Shown one piece after another: positions 30,851-40,948 of a DNA stretch of 64,000 bases (the first letter of the stretch is position 1; the number at the start of each line of letters is the position of its first letter). Below the pieces are notes generated by a model. The model had not been told where the DNA came from. It made no database searches and saw only the letters and a list, made by a program, of their open reading frames with translations. The stretch covers positions 62,001 to 126,000 of the forward strand of contig CAUJHZ010000053.1 in NCBI GenBank assembly GCA_963205185.1, in the 5' to 3' direction. This DNA comes from Planctomycetota bacterium (GTDB taxonomy: Bacteria; Planctomycetota; Phycisphaerae; Phycisphaerales; UBA5793). Both the position numbers and the translations under genes were made by a program.

Positions 30851-32023
30851 ATGAAACTGCAAGCCGTGCTGCTCCCCCTCATCCTCGCTCCCGTCGCGTA
30901 CGGCCAGAGTGTGGCCACCGCCCCGACGCTCGATGGCGCCGTCGTGATTCGCCTGGCGCCGAACGCAGACCGTTCCCTCCGCCTCGGATGGTCGCCAAAG
31001 GGCGCAACCGTGCCGCTCGCACGGATCGACGCCGCACTTCAGGGACACTTCCCCCTTGGCGCGCCGGGACTGCCCGAAATCGGAATCGAGCTTCGCAAGT
31101 CCGATCCGGCTGGCGAAGTCGATGCGCTTGCCATCGATCTGAATCGCAACGGCTCATTTGAAGAATCCGAAATGCTCACGTGTCAGCCCAACGAGAATCG
31201 CGGCAAGTGGTGGTCGAGCTTCTCCACCAACGTTCCCGTTCCGGTCCTCGATCCGTGGGGCGAGGTGGATGAGACGCCCTATCCCATCAACCTCTGGTAC
31301 GTGCGCGATCCCCTCGAACCCGATGCCGCTCCGACTCTGCGCTGGAGTCGCGGCGGCTTCTTCACCGGCACCTGCCGCCTCGGCGGCGCCGATGCGTTCA
31401 TCATGATCTGCGAGAGCGACATGGACGGCGTGCTCAATCGCGACGACGCCTGGGGATTGGCTCCTGCATCAGATCCGAAGGAAGCACTGGCCATCAGCGG
31501 CATGCGCAGCATCACCGACCACGCCTGGCTCGGCGAGCAGGCCTATCGCATCGCCGCGCTCGATGCTTCCGGACTCCTGGCCGTCATCGTCCCGACCGAT
31601 CCCGGCATCACGCGTGCCGCCGAAGCGGAAGCGCGCGACCGGCTCGCAGTCGATCGCCGCGCTACCCGTTCCGGTGCGGTGGTGGCCTTCTCCCACGACT
31701 TCGCCGCCGCCCAGGCCGAGGCAAAGGAGAAGGGCAAGCGCCTCTTCATCGACTTCGAGACCGACTGGTGCGGCCCGTGCAAGCAGATGGATCAATGGGT
31801 TTACACGGCCGACGATGTCGTTGCTGTCTCAAGGGACCTGATCGCGGTCAAAGTGGATGGCGACGCCCGTCGCGACCTGGTCAAACTGTTTGAAGTCGCC
31901 GCGTATCCGACAATGATCCTCGTCGACCCCAGCGGCAAAGAGATCGCCCGCAACGTCGGCTACCTCGGCGTCAGGGAAACGACGGAGTTCCTCAAATCCG
32001 GCGCGGATCAACCGCACAATTGA
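30851..32023 (+). CDS. Exported protein with C-terminal thioredoxin fold
   Basis: A 390-residue exported protein. Residues 1-20 are a signal peptide (MKLQAVLLPLILAPVAYGQS). Residues 25-270 form an unrecognised beta-rich domain containing an acidic IDLNRNGSFEESE stretch that resembles a calcium-binding loop, and a second ESDMDGVLNRDD loop of the same type. Residues 285-385 are a thioredoxin domain with EKGKRLFIDFETDWCGPCKQMDQWVY, redox cysteines 307 and 310, and the cis-proline loop AAYPTMILVDPSGKEI. It probably works as a periplasmic disulfide reductase. It begins a plus-strand run ahead of the isomerase and kinase genes; a functional link to sugar use is not established. Confidence 0.85.
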   Translation: MKLQAVLLPLILAPVAYGQSVATAPTLDGAVVIRLAPNADRSLRLGWSPKGATVPLARIDAALQGHFPLGAPGLPEIGIELRKSDPAGEVDALAIDLNRNGSFEESEMLTCQPNENRGKWWSSFSTNVPVPVLDPWGEVDETPYPINLWYVRDPLEPDAAPTLRWSRGGFFTGTCRLGGADAFIMICESDMDGVLNRDDAWGLAPASDPKEALAISGMRSITDHAWLGEQAYRIAALDASGLLAVIVPTDPGITRAAEAEARDRLAVDRRATRSGAVVAFSHDFAAAQAEAKEKGKRLFIDFETDWCGPCKQMDQWVYTADDVVAVSRDLIAVKVDGDARRDLVKLFEVAAYPTMILVDPSGKEIARNVGYLGVRETTEFLKSGADQPHN

Positions 32024-32042
32024 CCGATCGGGACGCCCACTT

Positions 32043-32873
32043 ATGCACATCCCGCGCATCTGGATGAAATCCACGATTGACGAGCGCCGACCCGACGGAC
32101 AATCCGTCAAACTCGTTGCCTGGGGCTGGGGCGATGATCCCGACTCGGCGTGGAAGAGCGCCGTCGAGCGGCTCGAGCGCTTGGTCGGTCGCGTGCGCGG
32201 CGGCGAGCCGCTGCCCGACTTCTACGAATACAGCCAGCGCCCCCTGCGCGAGGAGATCCTCGACACCATCCCCGGCTCCTCGCCAAGTGAACCGGCCGCA
32301 ATCATCACCCGCAACGCCTACGGCGCGCAGATCCTCAACGTGCCCGATCTGCTCTTTCTCGATATCGACTTCGAGCCCCAGGGTGTCTTCAAGCGTCTCT
32401 TCGGCAAACGCAAGTCGCCGGAAGACATCGCACTGGACAAACTGCGCGAGGCCCTGGATCGCGAATCCGCGACCTTCCGCATCTACCGCACGGCTTCGGG
32501 CCTGCGCGCCATGGCCATCGATCGCACTTTCGATCCCAAGAGCGGCGACGTGCAGGACCTGATGAAACGCACCGGCGCCGATCCAGCCTTCGCCCGCATG
32601 TGCGTTGCGCAGAACTCCTTTCGCGCCCGCCTGACTCCCAAACCCTGGCGCTGCGGCTGCCCGCTTCCGCCGGGTCGCCATCCGCGCCAGGATGGCGAAA
32701 TGCAGGATCGCTTCGCCGAGTGGCTGCGCGGTTATGAAACTGCATCCGCGCGCCATGCCACCTGCCGGTATCTCGAAACCCTCGGTCACGCAACCCCCGA
32801 CTCGTCCATGCAATCGCGTATCGATCGGCACGACCGCGCAACCCGCTGTGCCGAGCCGCTCGACCTGGCGTGA
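32043..32873 (+). CDS. Conserved protein of unknown function with a DID motif
   Basis: A 276-residue soluble protein. I do not recognise a named family. Visible features: an N-terminal block (WGWGDDPDSAWKSAVERLERLVGRVRGGEPLPDFYEYSQRPLREEIL), NVPDLLFLDIDFE near residue 105, then FRIYRTASGLRAMAID near residue 145, and NSFRARLTPKPWRCGCP near residue 195. The order of an acidic DxD strand followed by a YRT..GLR strand and a basic PKPWR loop recalls metal-dependent nucleotide-handling folds such as primase-like proteins, but that is only a resemblance. The C-terminus ends ...DRHDRATRCAEPLDLA. It begins 20 bases after the thioredoxin-fold gene and is probably in the same transcript. Confidence 0.7.
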   Translation: MHIPRIWMKSTIDERRPDGQSVKLVAWGWGDDPDSAWKSAVERLERLVGRVRGGEPLPDFYEYSQRPLREEILDTIPGSSPSEPAAIITRNAYGAQILNVPDLLFLDIDFEPQGVFKRLFGKRKSPEDIALDKLREALDRESATFRIYRTASGLRAMAIDRTFDPKSGDVQDLMKRTGADPAFARMCVAQNSFRARLTPKPWRCGCPLPPGRHPRQDGEMQDRFAEWLRGYETASARHATCRYLETLGHATPDSSMQSRIDRHDRATRCAEPLDLA

Positions 32874-32966
32874 CACGCGCTGCAGCGCGGCTGATGGGGA
32901 TGCACATGCAGCGGACGCGATCGGATATGATTGCCCTCGAAACCGCGTCGAGAAGTGGAGCCCGCC

Positions 32967-34493
32967 ATGACCGACCGCATTGCCATCTTCTGGCCCGGCG
33001 ACTATCGCGCCAAGCCCAACGAACTGGCCCTGCCCAACGTCGAGCAGGCGACCACTCAGCTCGAAGCCGCCCTCGAGCGGCTCGGCCGCTCGAGCTATCG
33101 CGTGCCCGGTTTCCTCACCCGGCCGCACGAAGCAATCGAGAAACTCGGCCCCGTCGATGACCCGATGATCGGCGTCTGCGCCCACTGGTTCTACGGGCCG
33201 CACACGACCGACGGCGTCGTCGGTAAGGACAACCCGCTGCTGCTGGCCAGCAACTTCTCGGGCACGTGGCCCGGCCTCGTCGGCCTGCTCAACACCGGCG
33301 CCTGCCTCGAAAGCGTGAACCGCGCGCTCTCGCGCGTCTGGACCAGCGCTGCCGACTGGACGACCGACACTGACTTCATGGCCCGACTTGAAGAGTGGGT
33401 GACCACCGGCCGCGTCGAGTATCGCGAGGATGAACTCAAGACGCCGCACACGCCGACGCTCGAAGCCAAGCGCCTGTCCGACGAGATCGTCGCAGGGATC
33501 CGCAAGCGCCGCGTCCTGGCGCTCATGCTCGGCGACACGTCGATGGGCATGATCAACGGCTATTTCGGGCCGCGCCTTCTCAATCCCGTCGGTTTCACCG
33601 AACACAAGGTGGACCAGGCGTGGATTATCGATCGCGGCCGATCCATCCAGGATTCGCGCATCGACGAGGCGCTGGCCTTTGTCAATTCCAAGGGCGTCCA
33701 ATTCCACTACGGCGAAGCGGACGCAAGGGACTTTGACAAGCACGCCACGCGCGAGCAGTTGCGCGACTACCTCGCCGTGCTCGATCTGCTCGACGAGTTC
33801 AAGTGCGACTGCCTCGGCTGGCAGTATCAACTCGGCCTGATCAACCTGCGCCCGCCGAGCGACTTTGCCGAGGGCCTGTTCAACTCGACGTGCCGGCCCG
33901 AAGGCAGCGGCGACACCATTGCCTGCGCCACCGAAGCTGATCAGGGTAACCTCGTGCCGATGGAGATGATGAAGCGGCTGCTCAAGGCCAAGGGGCTGCA
34001 CCAGGCGGTGATGTTTCATGACGTGCGCTGGGGCGGCGAGCACGACGGCCGCTTTGTCTGGGTGCTGCTCAACTCCGGTTCGTGCGGCGCGTATGCCTTC
34101 AATCATGAACCGGACACGCTCAGGGGCGTACACTCGTACCGCCAGCCGTCCGGGTACTTCCCGGTGCCCGGCGGCACGTTCGCCGGCGAGAGCCTGCCGG
34201 GCAAGATGACCTGGGCGCGGGCGTACATTCGCGGCGGGAATCTCTGGATGGACGTCGGCGCCGGTGAGGTGATCAAGCTGCCGGCCGAGAAACGCGACGC
34301 CTGGTGGAGCGGCACGACGCGGCAGTGGCCGTTCATGGCCGCCGATCTCGGCGTGCGGCAGGACACCGTCATGGCCCACTACATGTCGAACCACATCGCA
34401 GTCGCCTATGGCGACATCCTCGACGAGATGATCGCACTGAGCGCGTCGCTCGGCTTCAAGGTGCGACTCATGCAGGGGACCGATCTGCGATGA
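32967..34493 (+). CDS. L-fucose/D-arabinose isomerase family protein (ketol-isomerase)
   Basis: A 508-residue member of the fucose/arabinose isomerase superfamily (COG2407 type). These enzymes are manganese-dependent aldose-ketose isomerases. The N-terminal domains carry [16 protein letters not shown] and [30 protein letters not shown]; the active-site part contains [38 protein letters not shown] with the acidic metal ligands, and [19 protein letters not shown] has GTGGAG upstream. It overlaps the FGGY kinase by ATGA, so isomerase and kinase are made together. The most economical reading is D-arabinose to D-ribulose (or L-fucose/L-arabinose to the ketose), followed by phosphorylation. The exact sugar cannot be read from the sequence. 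A good -10 (TATGAT, 32926-32931) lies upstream. Confidence 0.83.
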   Translation: MTDRIAIFWPGDYRAKPNELALPNVEQATTQLEAALERLGRSSYRVPGFLTRPHEAIEKLGPVDDPMIGVCAHWFYGPHTTDGVVGKDNPLLLASNFSGTWPGLVGLLNTGACLESVNRALSRVWTSAADWTTDTDFMARLEEWVTTGRVEYREDELKTPHTPTLEAKRLSDEIVAGIRKRRVLALMLGDTSMGMINGYFGPRLLNPVGFTEHKVDQAWIIDRGRSIQDSRIDEALAFVNSKGVQFHYGEADARDFDKHATREQLRDYLAVLDLLDEFKCDCLGWQYQLGLINLRPPSDFAEGLFNSTCRPEGSGDTIACATEADQGNLVPMEMMKRLLKAKGLHQAVMFHDVRWGGEHDGRFVWVLLNSGSCGAYAFNHEPDTLRGVHSYRQPSGYFPVPGGTFAGESLPGKMTWARAYIRGGNLWMDVGAGEVIKLPAEKRDAWWSGTTRQWPFMAADLGVRQDTVMAHYMSNHIAVAYGDILDEMIALSASLGFKVRLMQGTDLR

Positions 34494-36157
34494 GCGCCGA
34501 ACCTGCGATTTTCATCGGCGTTGACGTCGGCACGGGCAGCGCACGGGCTGGCGTGTTCGACGCGGAAGGTCGGATGCTGGGCAGCGCCGCGCATCCGATC
34601 CGGATCTGGCGACCGCAGACGGACTTCGTCGAGCAATCCTCCGAGGACATCTGGAACGCATGCTGCGCCGCGGTGTGCGAGGCGATGCGCCGTGCCGCGG
34701 TCGCCGCCGATCAGATCGCCGGGATCGGCTTCGATGCGACGTGCTCTCTTGTCGCGCTCGACGAGCACGACCGGCCGGTCACCGTGAGCCCGAGCGGCAA
34801 CGACGAGCAGAACGTCATCGTGTGGATGGACCACCGCGCCATCGAGCAGGCCGAGCGCATCAACGCCATGGGCCACAACGTGCTTCGCTACGTCGGCAAC
34901 CGCATCTCACCCGAGATGGAGTCTCCCAAACTGCTCTGGCTCAAGGAGAATCTGCGGCAGACATGGCTGCGCACGGTGCGCTACTTCGATCTGCCCGACT
35001 TTCTTACTTATCGCGCCACCGGCAGCGAAGGCCGGTCGCTCTGTTCGACCGTCTGCAAATGGACGTACCTCGGCCACGAGGCGGCCGAAGCGGCTGAATC
35101 GATCGGGCGCTGGGACGCGACGTACTGGAAAGCGATCGGGTTGCACGACCTCGCGGCCGATGGCTTCAAACGCATCGGCACGCGCATCCGCCCGCCGGGC
35201 GAGGCGATGGGCGCCGGTCTGACGGGCCGAGCCGCGCAGGCACTCGGCCTCAAGCCCGGGACGGCGGTCGGCGTTTCGATCATCGATGCGCACGCGGGCG
35301 GGCTGGGCCTGCTCGGTGCGCCACTGAACGGAAGGCGCCCGACGCCGGCCGACATGGAGCATCGGCTGGCGCTGATCGGCGGCACATCCACGTGCCACAT
35401 GGCCGTCTCACGTCAACCGCAGTTCATCGACGGCGTGTGGGGGCCGTATTTCGGCGCGATGATTCCCGACATGTGGCTGACCGAAGGCGGACAGTCGGCG
35501 ACGGGCGCGCTCATCGACCACGTCATCTTCTCGCACGCGCGGGCGGCGGACCTCGAGCGGGAAGCGAAAGCCTCGGGCGCGAGTGTTTATGCGATACTCA
35601 ACAGCCATCTCGACCGACTCGCCGCAGACGCCGCGTTCCCGGCTCAACTCACGCGCGATCTGCACGTGATGCCCGACTTTCATGGTAATCGCTCGCCCCG
35701 TGCGGATGCCACACTGCGCGGCATGGTCTCGGGCCTTCGATTGTCTGACTCCATTGATGAACTCGCACTGCTCTACCTGGCGACCGTCCAGGCGGTCGCG
35801 CACGGCACGCGGCACATCGTCGATACGCTCAATGCCAGCGGCTACCGGATCAACACAATCTTCGCCTGCGGCGGCGGCACGAAGAATGCGGTCTTCCTCC
35901 GCGAGCACGCCGACATCACGGGCCTGCGCATCGTCCTGCCGAAAGAGCCGGAGGCGATTCTGCTGGGTTCAGCCATTCTCGGGGCGGTCGCTTCGGGCCG
36001 ATTCGGCACCGTGCTCGAAGCGATGGGCGTGATGAATCACGCCGAGAAGATCATCGAGCCGGCCGGCGGCGCCGTTCAAGCATTTCACGACGCCAAGCAT
36101 CGCGTGTTTCATCGGATGTACTTGGACCAACTCGATTATCGCGAGATGATGAAGTGA
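34490..36157 (+). CDS. FGGY-family pentulose kinase, probable ribulokinase
   Basis: A 555-residue FGGY kinase. The N-terminal phosphate-binding segment is [23 protein letters not shown] (residues 7-30). [33 protein letters not shown] and [14 protein letters not shown] follow; [21 protein letters not shown] and [21 protein letters not shown] near residues 325-420 are the pattern of the D-ribulokinase/FGGY branch rather than glycerol or xylulose kinases. It would convert D-ribulose to D-ribulose 5-phosphate, feeding the pentose phosphate pathway. Coupled to the upstream isomerase by an ATGA overlap. L-ribulose remains an alternative substrate. It converges on the GH172 gene with an 11-base gap. 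Confidence 0.87.
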   Translation: MSAEPAIFIGVDVGTGSARAGVFDAEGRMLGSAAHPIRIWRPQTDFVEQSSEDIWNACCAAVCEAMRRAAVAADQIAGIGFDATCSLVALDEHDRPVTVSPSGNDEQNVIVWMDHRAIEQAERINAMGHNVLRYVGNRISPEMESPKLLWLKENLRQTWLRTVRYFDLPDFLTYRATGSEGRSLCSTVCKWTYLGHEAAEAAESIGRWDATYWKAIGLHDLAADGFKRIGTRIRPPGEAMGAGLTGRAAQALGLKPGTAVGVSIIDAHAGGLGLLGAPLNGRRPTPADMEHRLALIGGTSTCHMAVSRQPQFIDGVWGPYFGAMIPDMWLTEGGQSATGALIDHVIFSHARAADLEREAKASGASVYAILNSHLDRLAADAAFPAQLTRDLHVMPDFHGNRSPRADATLRGMVSGLRLSDSIDELALLYLATVQAVAHGTRHIVDTLNASGYRINTIFACGGGTKNAVFLREHADITGLRIVLPKEPEAILLGSAILGAVASGRFGTVLEAMGVMNHAEKIIEPAGGAVQAFHDAKHRVFHRMYLDQLDYREMMK

Positions 36158-36168
36158 CCGACGCTGAA

Positions 36169-37749
36169 TCAGAAGTCCTTGGGCGTCGTTCGCTTCACGT
36201 TCCAGCGCTGGCGAAGTCGCACGGAGTCGACGCCGAGTTTGGCGCCGGTCGATTCGACGCTTGAGCCGAGGCATTCGAGACGGATGGTGTGCTTGCCGGC
36301 TGTCCAGTTGTCGCTTCCGAGGTTGATTTCGTCGAGCGTCACATTGGGGCTGTAGAAATCGACGCTGGAGCGCACTTCCTTACCGTCGAGCAGGATTCGA
36401 TAGCGGCCGAAGTCGTAGGATTTCGTGAATCGGATGGTGAGTTGCCGCAGCTCTTCGCTCGTGATGTCGAAGTCGATTTCCACCCAAGCGCCTTCGCCGT
36501 GCATGTTGTCGATAAACAGCTGTCCATCGCCCGTCCACGGGAATCCACTCTGGAGGTGCAGTGGGTTGACATTCTCACTGCGAGCTGTGGACAGCAATGC
36601 GCGCCCTTCGATGACGCGATCGATATTCGGCAGTACGCGATCTTCGGCGGACGGGAATTGGGCGAAAAGTTTCGGCTTGCCGACCTGGTACCAGAACGCC
36701 ACGCTCGCGAAGTCGTCGTTGCGTTCGACAAAGCCGCGGTTCACGCCTTCGGCCAGTTCGTCCGTCGAGATCCAGCCGGCATCCTCGATCTCGACGCGCA
36801 GCGATTTGTTGAAGTGGACGGGATCGGGAACATGCCATCGGTAGATCGTCGTGGTGTATCCGACAGCGCCCCATTCGCCTTGCAGCAGTGACACGCCGAA
36901 GCAGGGATACGTGCCAATGGCCATGCCCCATGCGTTGAGCGCGTAGTCTTCGGTGCCGGTGCCCTGAATGCTTGGGGTTGTCTCGCCGTCGATGTAGAAC
37001 TTCTCATCGCCCTCGCCGAACCACTCCGGACTGCGCGAGCGGACGCTCAGCACCGTGCCGACGTAGTGGCCGCGCCCGGTTGCGTCGAGGATGAGATAGT
37101 CACGGCCGGACTGAGTGGGAAACTCCTGCCGATACTGCGCACAGAAGTACGGCGTGTCGGGCGGCAGGGATGTTTTCTTCACATAGTCGATCTGGAAGTA
37201 GAGCGCATTGAGCGGCAGCGTGGACTGGTTCTCGATCTCGATGCGGGCCGAGTTGTGGAAGGGCATCGGCCAGAAGCAGTTGTACGCATCGCCGCCCTGC
37301 ACGAGCACGGGGAGCGAAAGCACCTCGGCGCGCTGGCCAAAGCCCGCTGCGAAAAAGTCGCCCAGCGGGGCCTCGACCGCGGGCTCCGCTGCTCCATCCC
37401 AGTACATTCGCAGCACCAATTGCGAGTGATTCGCGTTGCCGTCGCGGCCGAGCCAGCCGGGCGCGGGATCGGGAAAGGTAATCCAGATGTGGCTGATCAC
37501 ACCCGGGCCGTCGATGTCGGCGAGCGTGAGCGTGCCGCCCGGTTCAATGCGGCGATTGTCCCGGTTGCTCGACCGCTGCGGCGCGGCGGACGAAACGCGC
37601 ATCGATCGATCGCTGCTCATCGTAAGGAGATCGGCGAGGGAGCCGGCAGACCGGATCGCATCGGTCTTGCAGGCATCGGCATCCGCGGCGCAGCCGAACG
37701 AGAGAATCAGTGCGGTAAGCGACGTAAGACTGTAAAGCAAGTATCGCAT
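36169..37749 (-). CDS. GH172 (DUF2961) furanosidase lipoprotein
   Basis: A 526-residue exported lipoprotein: hydrophobic start MRYLLYSLTSLTALILSFGC with lipobox SFGC (Cys20). The body is DUF2961, now family GH172, a jelly-roll enzyme family that includes alpha-D-fructofuranosidases and exo-alpha-D-arabinofuranosidases of mycobacterial arabinan breakdown. Family motifs are GVISHIWITFPDP near residue 83, FYIDGETTPSIQGTGTEDYALNAWG near residues 245-270 with the two glutamates that form the catalytic region, and GVSLLQGEWGAVGYTTTIYRWHVPDPVHFNKSLRVEIE. A C-terminal 130-residue beta domain (DDGKEV-type strands, WTAGKHTIRLECLG) follows. The start has TTGGAG upstream. It follows the GH116 gene by 25 bases on the same strand. 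Confidence 0.88.
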   Translation of the reverse strand: MRYLLYSLTSLTALILSFGCAADADACKTDAIRSAGSLADLLTMSSDRSMRVSSAAPQRSSNRDNRRIEPGGTLTLADIDGPGVISHIWITFPDPAPGWLGRDGNANHSQLVLRMYWDGAAEPAVEAPLGDFFAAGFGQRAEVLSLPVLVQGGDAYNCFWPMPFHNSARIEIENQSTLPLNALYFQIDYVKKTSLPPDTPYFCAQYRQEFPTQSGRDYLILDATGRGHYVGTVLSVRSRSPEWFGEGDEKFYIDGETTPSIQGTGTEDYALNAWGMAIGTYPCFGVSLLQGEWGAVGYTTTIYRWHVPDPVHFNKSLRVEIEDAGWISTDELAEGVNRGFVERNDDFASVAFWYQVGKPKLFAQFPSAEDRVLPNIDRVIEGRALLSTARSENVNPLHLQSGFPWTGDGQLFIDNMHGEGAWVEIDFDITSEELRQLTIRFTKSYDFGRYRILLDGKEVRSSVDFYSPNVTLDEINLGSDNWTAGKHTIRLECLGSSVESTGAKLGVDSVRLRQRWNVKRTTPKDF

Positions 37750-37774
37750 GGTCGCTCCAATTGAGCTCGTCGCC

Positions 37775-40700
37775 TCAAATGCGGATCTCAAGGGTCTGGC
37801 CAGCCAGGATCGTGATCTTCGGCTTAAACGTGACCGCAAAGCGCGAGCCCGCAACGCGCTCGGCCATACCCTTCACACGCTCGCCTGCCAGCGTGACATG
37901 CGGCTCGAATGGCGATCCCATTTTCCCGGGCGGGAGCGTTATGTTCATCGAACTGACGTGGAGCTGCCCGTAGCGCAGGTCGATCGAGTAGGTCAGTGTG
38001 CCCTTGCCATGCTGCTGGCGGTAGAGTCCCCAGCCTTCCGCACCCGTGAATGCCGCGGCGAAGTTCTCGGGAGTGAGTCGCGGCTCGAAACTCATGTGGC
38101 CGCGCGGGCCGTCGTATTCGAAACCGCACAGCGCGATGTAGACGCCCCAACTGGCCAGGGCGCGGGCATAGTGGTCGCCGCATTCGACTTCGTTGTAGGG
38201 GTTGCGCCTGCTCGGGTGATAGCGGTCGTGGATGGCGCGGCAGATCGCCAGGCCCTCGGTGACGAGCCCATCGAAAATCATGTTGCCGGCGACCTGGTAC
38301 TCGATCCCGGTCCAGACTTCTTCGCGGTAGCGTACGCCTTGAGCAAGATACGCCGACTTCGGCCAGGTGCAAGTGAACAGGCCGGCGTCGCCGGGCCGCG
38401 CGAACCAGCGCTCGGGATGATGGGCTTCGTTCTGTGGCCGAACATCGGGCGCCCAGTTGTACTTCCAGACCGATTGCAGCGCCTTGAGTACGAGATCGGG
38501 CGGATAGACGTTGCCCAGGCCAAGTTGATGCGCCCAACCCTGGCCGAAGAGTTGATCGGACAGACACCCCTGGGCGTACTGATCGCGCGGATGGGCTGCG
38601 AGATCGACCTGCTGGATGAAGTACTCGCCATTGAACAATTGCCTCACTGAGAGATCGCGGCCGCTCTCGAAGATGCGCTGCAGGCGGTCGGCGAAGTCCT
38701 GCTCGCCCATGAGGCGCGCCATCTCCTCTCCGGCGCGGAGCGCGGCGAGATAGAGCGAGCCGACGAACGTGTTGGGTCCGAAGAAGTTGATGTCGTACGT
38801 GTTGTGCTGACTGTTCTCGATGAAGCCGTCGTCGTTGCCATCCTGCGTGATCGAGTAGAGAAGGATCTTCCTGATGTTGGGCCAGTTGCGTTTGAGGAAC
38901 GCATCATCAGGCGACATGAGGTGTTCGCGGTAGCACTTGAGCACCGTGCCGGCCTGGCCGTCTGCGGCATAGGCGTTGTTGCGCTCGCCGCGGAAACCGA
39001 CGAGACCATCATCGTGCAGCGCCGCGCCGAGATCCTGGTGTTCGCGCACACTGCGTTCGAGTTCTGGCAGCAGGCGCGCCAGGGCGTGAGCGTAGTTCCA
39101 GACGTGCGTGCAGGTGCCCGAGCAGCAACCGACACCTTCCCACGCCCAGAAGCGGCCGGAGTTCCACCACTGCGTCGTGCCGGTTGCGAGATTGCACACG
39201 GTGGAATGCAATCGATCGAGCAGCCAGTGTGGGAGGGTGCTGTCCTCATAAAACGTCTTGACCCAGAGGCGCGTGTCGTCGGTGAGTCGCTTGTGATTGT
39301 CCAAGACGTACGTGGCGACGTGCGAGGCGTCGGCGAATCGCGTCGCATACTGCTGGCCGACCGTGGGACGATTCGGAAAGTGCCCGGCGAGCACGAAGGT
39401 AAAGGTGTGCTCGACGCCGGGCTTGAGTTCGATCGAATCCGCCTGCAGGCCGATCGAGTGTCGCTCGGTGGTGTCGCAGGTGAAGTTGCGATCGGCGATG
39501 GGCGCCGGAACTCCTCCAATCTGCGCCGCGGATCGGGCAACGTCCGCGCCGCCGACGAAGGGTCCATCGTACATCAGCGTCATCGTGCCATAGTCGTCGA
39601 GTTCCTCGAGCGGTCCGCTCGGGCCGAACCTTGATTCATCGGCGAGTTCGATTTGGTCGATGTTGATGTGGCCCCAGCCGCCCGAGTTGGTATCGACGAT
39701 CTCAATGGTCGCCTTGCTTCCGGCGAATTCGCGCACATCCCAGGAATCCCAACGGAGCAGTTCCTGGTTCTTTCCTGTCGAAGAGCGGACAACCGTTTCG
39801 CCAATCAGCAGGTTGATGCAGGTTTCGCCCTTGTGGTCGCCGCCGCTGATCATGAAGTTGAGGTAGTGCCGATTGATTTCGAATTCAGGGCTGGTCAACC
39901 GGCCGTGCGGCCCGTCGCCGCCGAGGAAGGTGTTCACGAGCCCCTTGCCCTCGAAGCCGCTGACGCGCTGTTGATTGGCCAGCGTGCCGTGTGCGGGGCC
40001 GGCGCCGAAGGCTTCACCTGCGGCTTTCCAATCACCGTAATCCGGCCCTTCGAAGTCCGCGAGCACGATTGGCTCGCGGATCGGTGCAGCAGGCTTTGGC
40101 AGCGGGCGAATGGAATGGACAATCGCCCCGCGCTCCTTGCGCGACTCGACTCGACCCACGCGCTGAGCCCGCAGGTACTTGGCATTGTGAAAGCAGATCG
40201 CGTTCTCCAGCCACGCGAGTACGCCGACTGCAACAGTACGATTCGACGTGTTGCGGACCGTGATGTTGAATATGGTTGCGGGAAGCGTACTGTCCGCCGC
40301 ATTGAGCGGAATGAACGGCGAGAAGGCCTCCATGTGCGCCTTCACCGGGCAGTCCGTCGCGGCGTAGTGCACATGGGCGATCGGATAGCGCCCGGTAAAC
40401 TCGATGCCGCTGAAGCCCGCTTGCGACAGGCGGCGAACGGTGTTCGTGCCGGCGTCGTCGATGACGACCGCAAAGCCCTGCTCGACGGGCGACGTGGCGG
40501 GCGGCAGGTCGTAGTTGTCGCGCCCGTAGCCGCTGAAATACTGCTGGTTGAAGATCTGCCAGCAGCCCAGCGTGCCGTCGCCGAGGAGGTAGAGTTGCCC
40601 GGCGGCGACTCCTCCGACCGGCATGCCGATGTACTTGAGATCGTCGCCACGACAGATGCGCAGCTCGCCGCGCTGCGTCAGTGAAGCGAGCCATTCCGGC

Positions 40701-40921
40701 GAGAGGTTCTTGTCGGCGGGGACGAAGTGGGAGAGGCCATCCGGCTGCTCGAATGGTCCGGCCATCACAGCGCGCGACAGATTCGGCAAGGTCAGCGCAG
40801 TCAGACCGGCGCCGGTGGCTTGAAGGAACTGGCGGCGGGAGAAGTGATCGCCGCAGGAGTCGCCGCAGCCACAGGAAGCCTCAACCGGCGTTGTATCGCG
40901 CTGCGCGCCATTCGTTTGCAT
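37775..40921 (-). CDS. GH116 (DUF608) glycosidase with Tat signal and inserted beta-sandwich module
   Basis: A 1048-residue enzyme. A twin-arginine signal (SRRQFLQATGAGLTAL, residues 27-42) sends it across the membrane folded. The N-terminal GH116 domain (GRYPIAHVHYAATDCPVKAHMEAFSPFIPLN) is interrupted at about residues 283-428 by a module starting VLADFEGPDYGDWKAAGEAFG and ending GGWGHINIDQIELAD; I recall this module from planctomycete GH32-type fructofuranosidases. The catalytic alpha/alpha barrel has the nucleophile region GRFWAWEGVGCCSGTCTHVWNYAHAL and the acid/base region DGFIENSQHNTYDINFFGPNTF. GH116 holds beta-glucosidases/glucocerebrosidases, and an exo-beta-D-arabinofuranosidase is also known. 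The ATG with AGAGG upstream was chosen over an earlier TTG. It lies between a sugar transporter and GH172 in one transcript. Confidence 0.9.
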   Translation of the reverse strand: MQTNGAQRDTTPVEASCGCGDSCGDHFSRRQFLQATGAGLTALTLPNLSRAVMAGPFEQPDGLSHFVPADKNLSPEWLASLTQRGELRICRGDDLKYIGMPVGGVAAGQLYLLGDGTLGCWQIFNQQYFSGYGRDNYDLPPATSPVEQGFAVVIDDAGTNTVRRLSQAGFSGIEFTGRYPIAHVHYAATDCPVKAHMEAFSPFIPLNAADSTLPATIFNITVRNTSNRTVAVGVLAWLENAICFHNAKYLRAQRVGRVESRKERGAIVHSIRPLPKPAAPIREPIVLADFEGPDYGDWKAAGEAFGAGPAHGTLANQQRVSGFEGKGLVNTFLGGDGPHGRLTSPEFEINRHYLNFMISGGDHKGETCINLLIGETVVRSSTGKNQELLRWDSWDVREFAGSKATIEIVDTNSGGWGHINIDQIELADESRFGPSGPLEELDDYGTMTLMYDGPFVGGADVARSAAQIGGVPAPIADRNFTCDTTERHSIGLQADSIELKPGVEHTFTFVLAGHFPNRPTVGQQYATRFADASHVATYVLDNHKRLTDDTRLWVKTFYEDSTLPHWLLDRLHSTVCNLATGTTQWWNSGRFWAWEGVGCCSGTCTHVWNYAHALARLLPELERSVREHQDLGAALHDDGLVGFRGERNNAYAADGQAGTVLKCYREHLMSPDDAFLKRNWPNIRKILLYSITQDGNDDGFIENSQHNTYDINFFGPNTFVGSLYLAALRAGEEMARLMGEQDFADRLQRIFESGRDLSVRQLFNGEYFIQQVDLAAHPRDQYAQGCLSDQLFGQGWAHQLGLGNVYPPDLVLKALQSVWKYNWAPDVRPQNEAHHPERWFARPGDAGLFTCTWPKSAYLAQGVRYREEVWTGIEYQVAGNMIFDGLVTEGLAICRAIHDRYHPSRRNPYNEVECGDHYARALASWGVYIALCGFEYDGPRGHMSFEPRLTPENFAAAFTGAEGWGLYRQQHGKGTLTYSIDLRYGQLHVSSMNITLPPGKMGSPFEPHVTLAGERVKGMAERVAGSRFAVTFKPKITILAGQTLEIRI

Positions 40922-40948
40922 GTGCAACCTCTTCCCATCCGGGCAGTC

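Noticed and set aside
31992-34394. An 800-codon minus-strand frame opposite the isomerase
   Set aside because: Shadow frame; the plus strand has clear family motifs and ribosome-binding sites.
36158-36168. A terminator between the kinase and the convergent GH172 gene
   Set aside because: The 11-base gap has no hairpin; none was seen.
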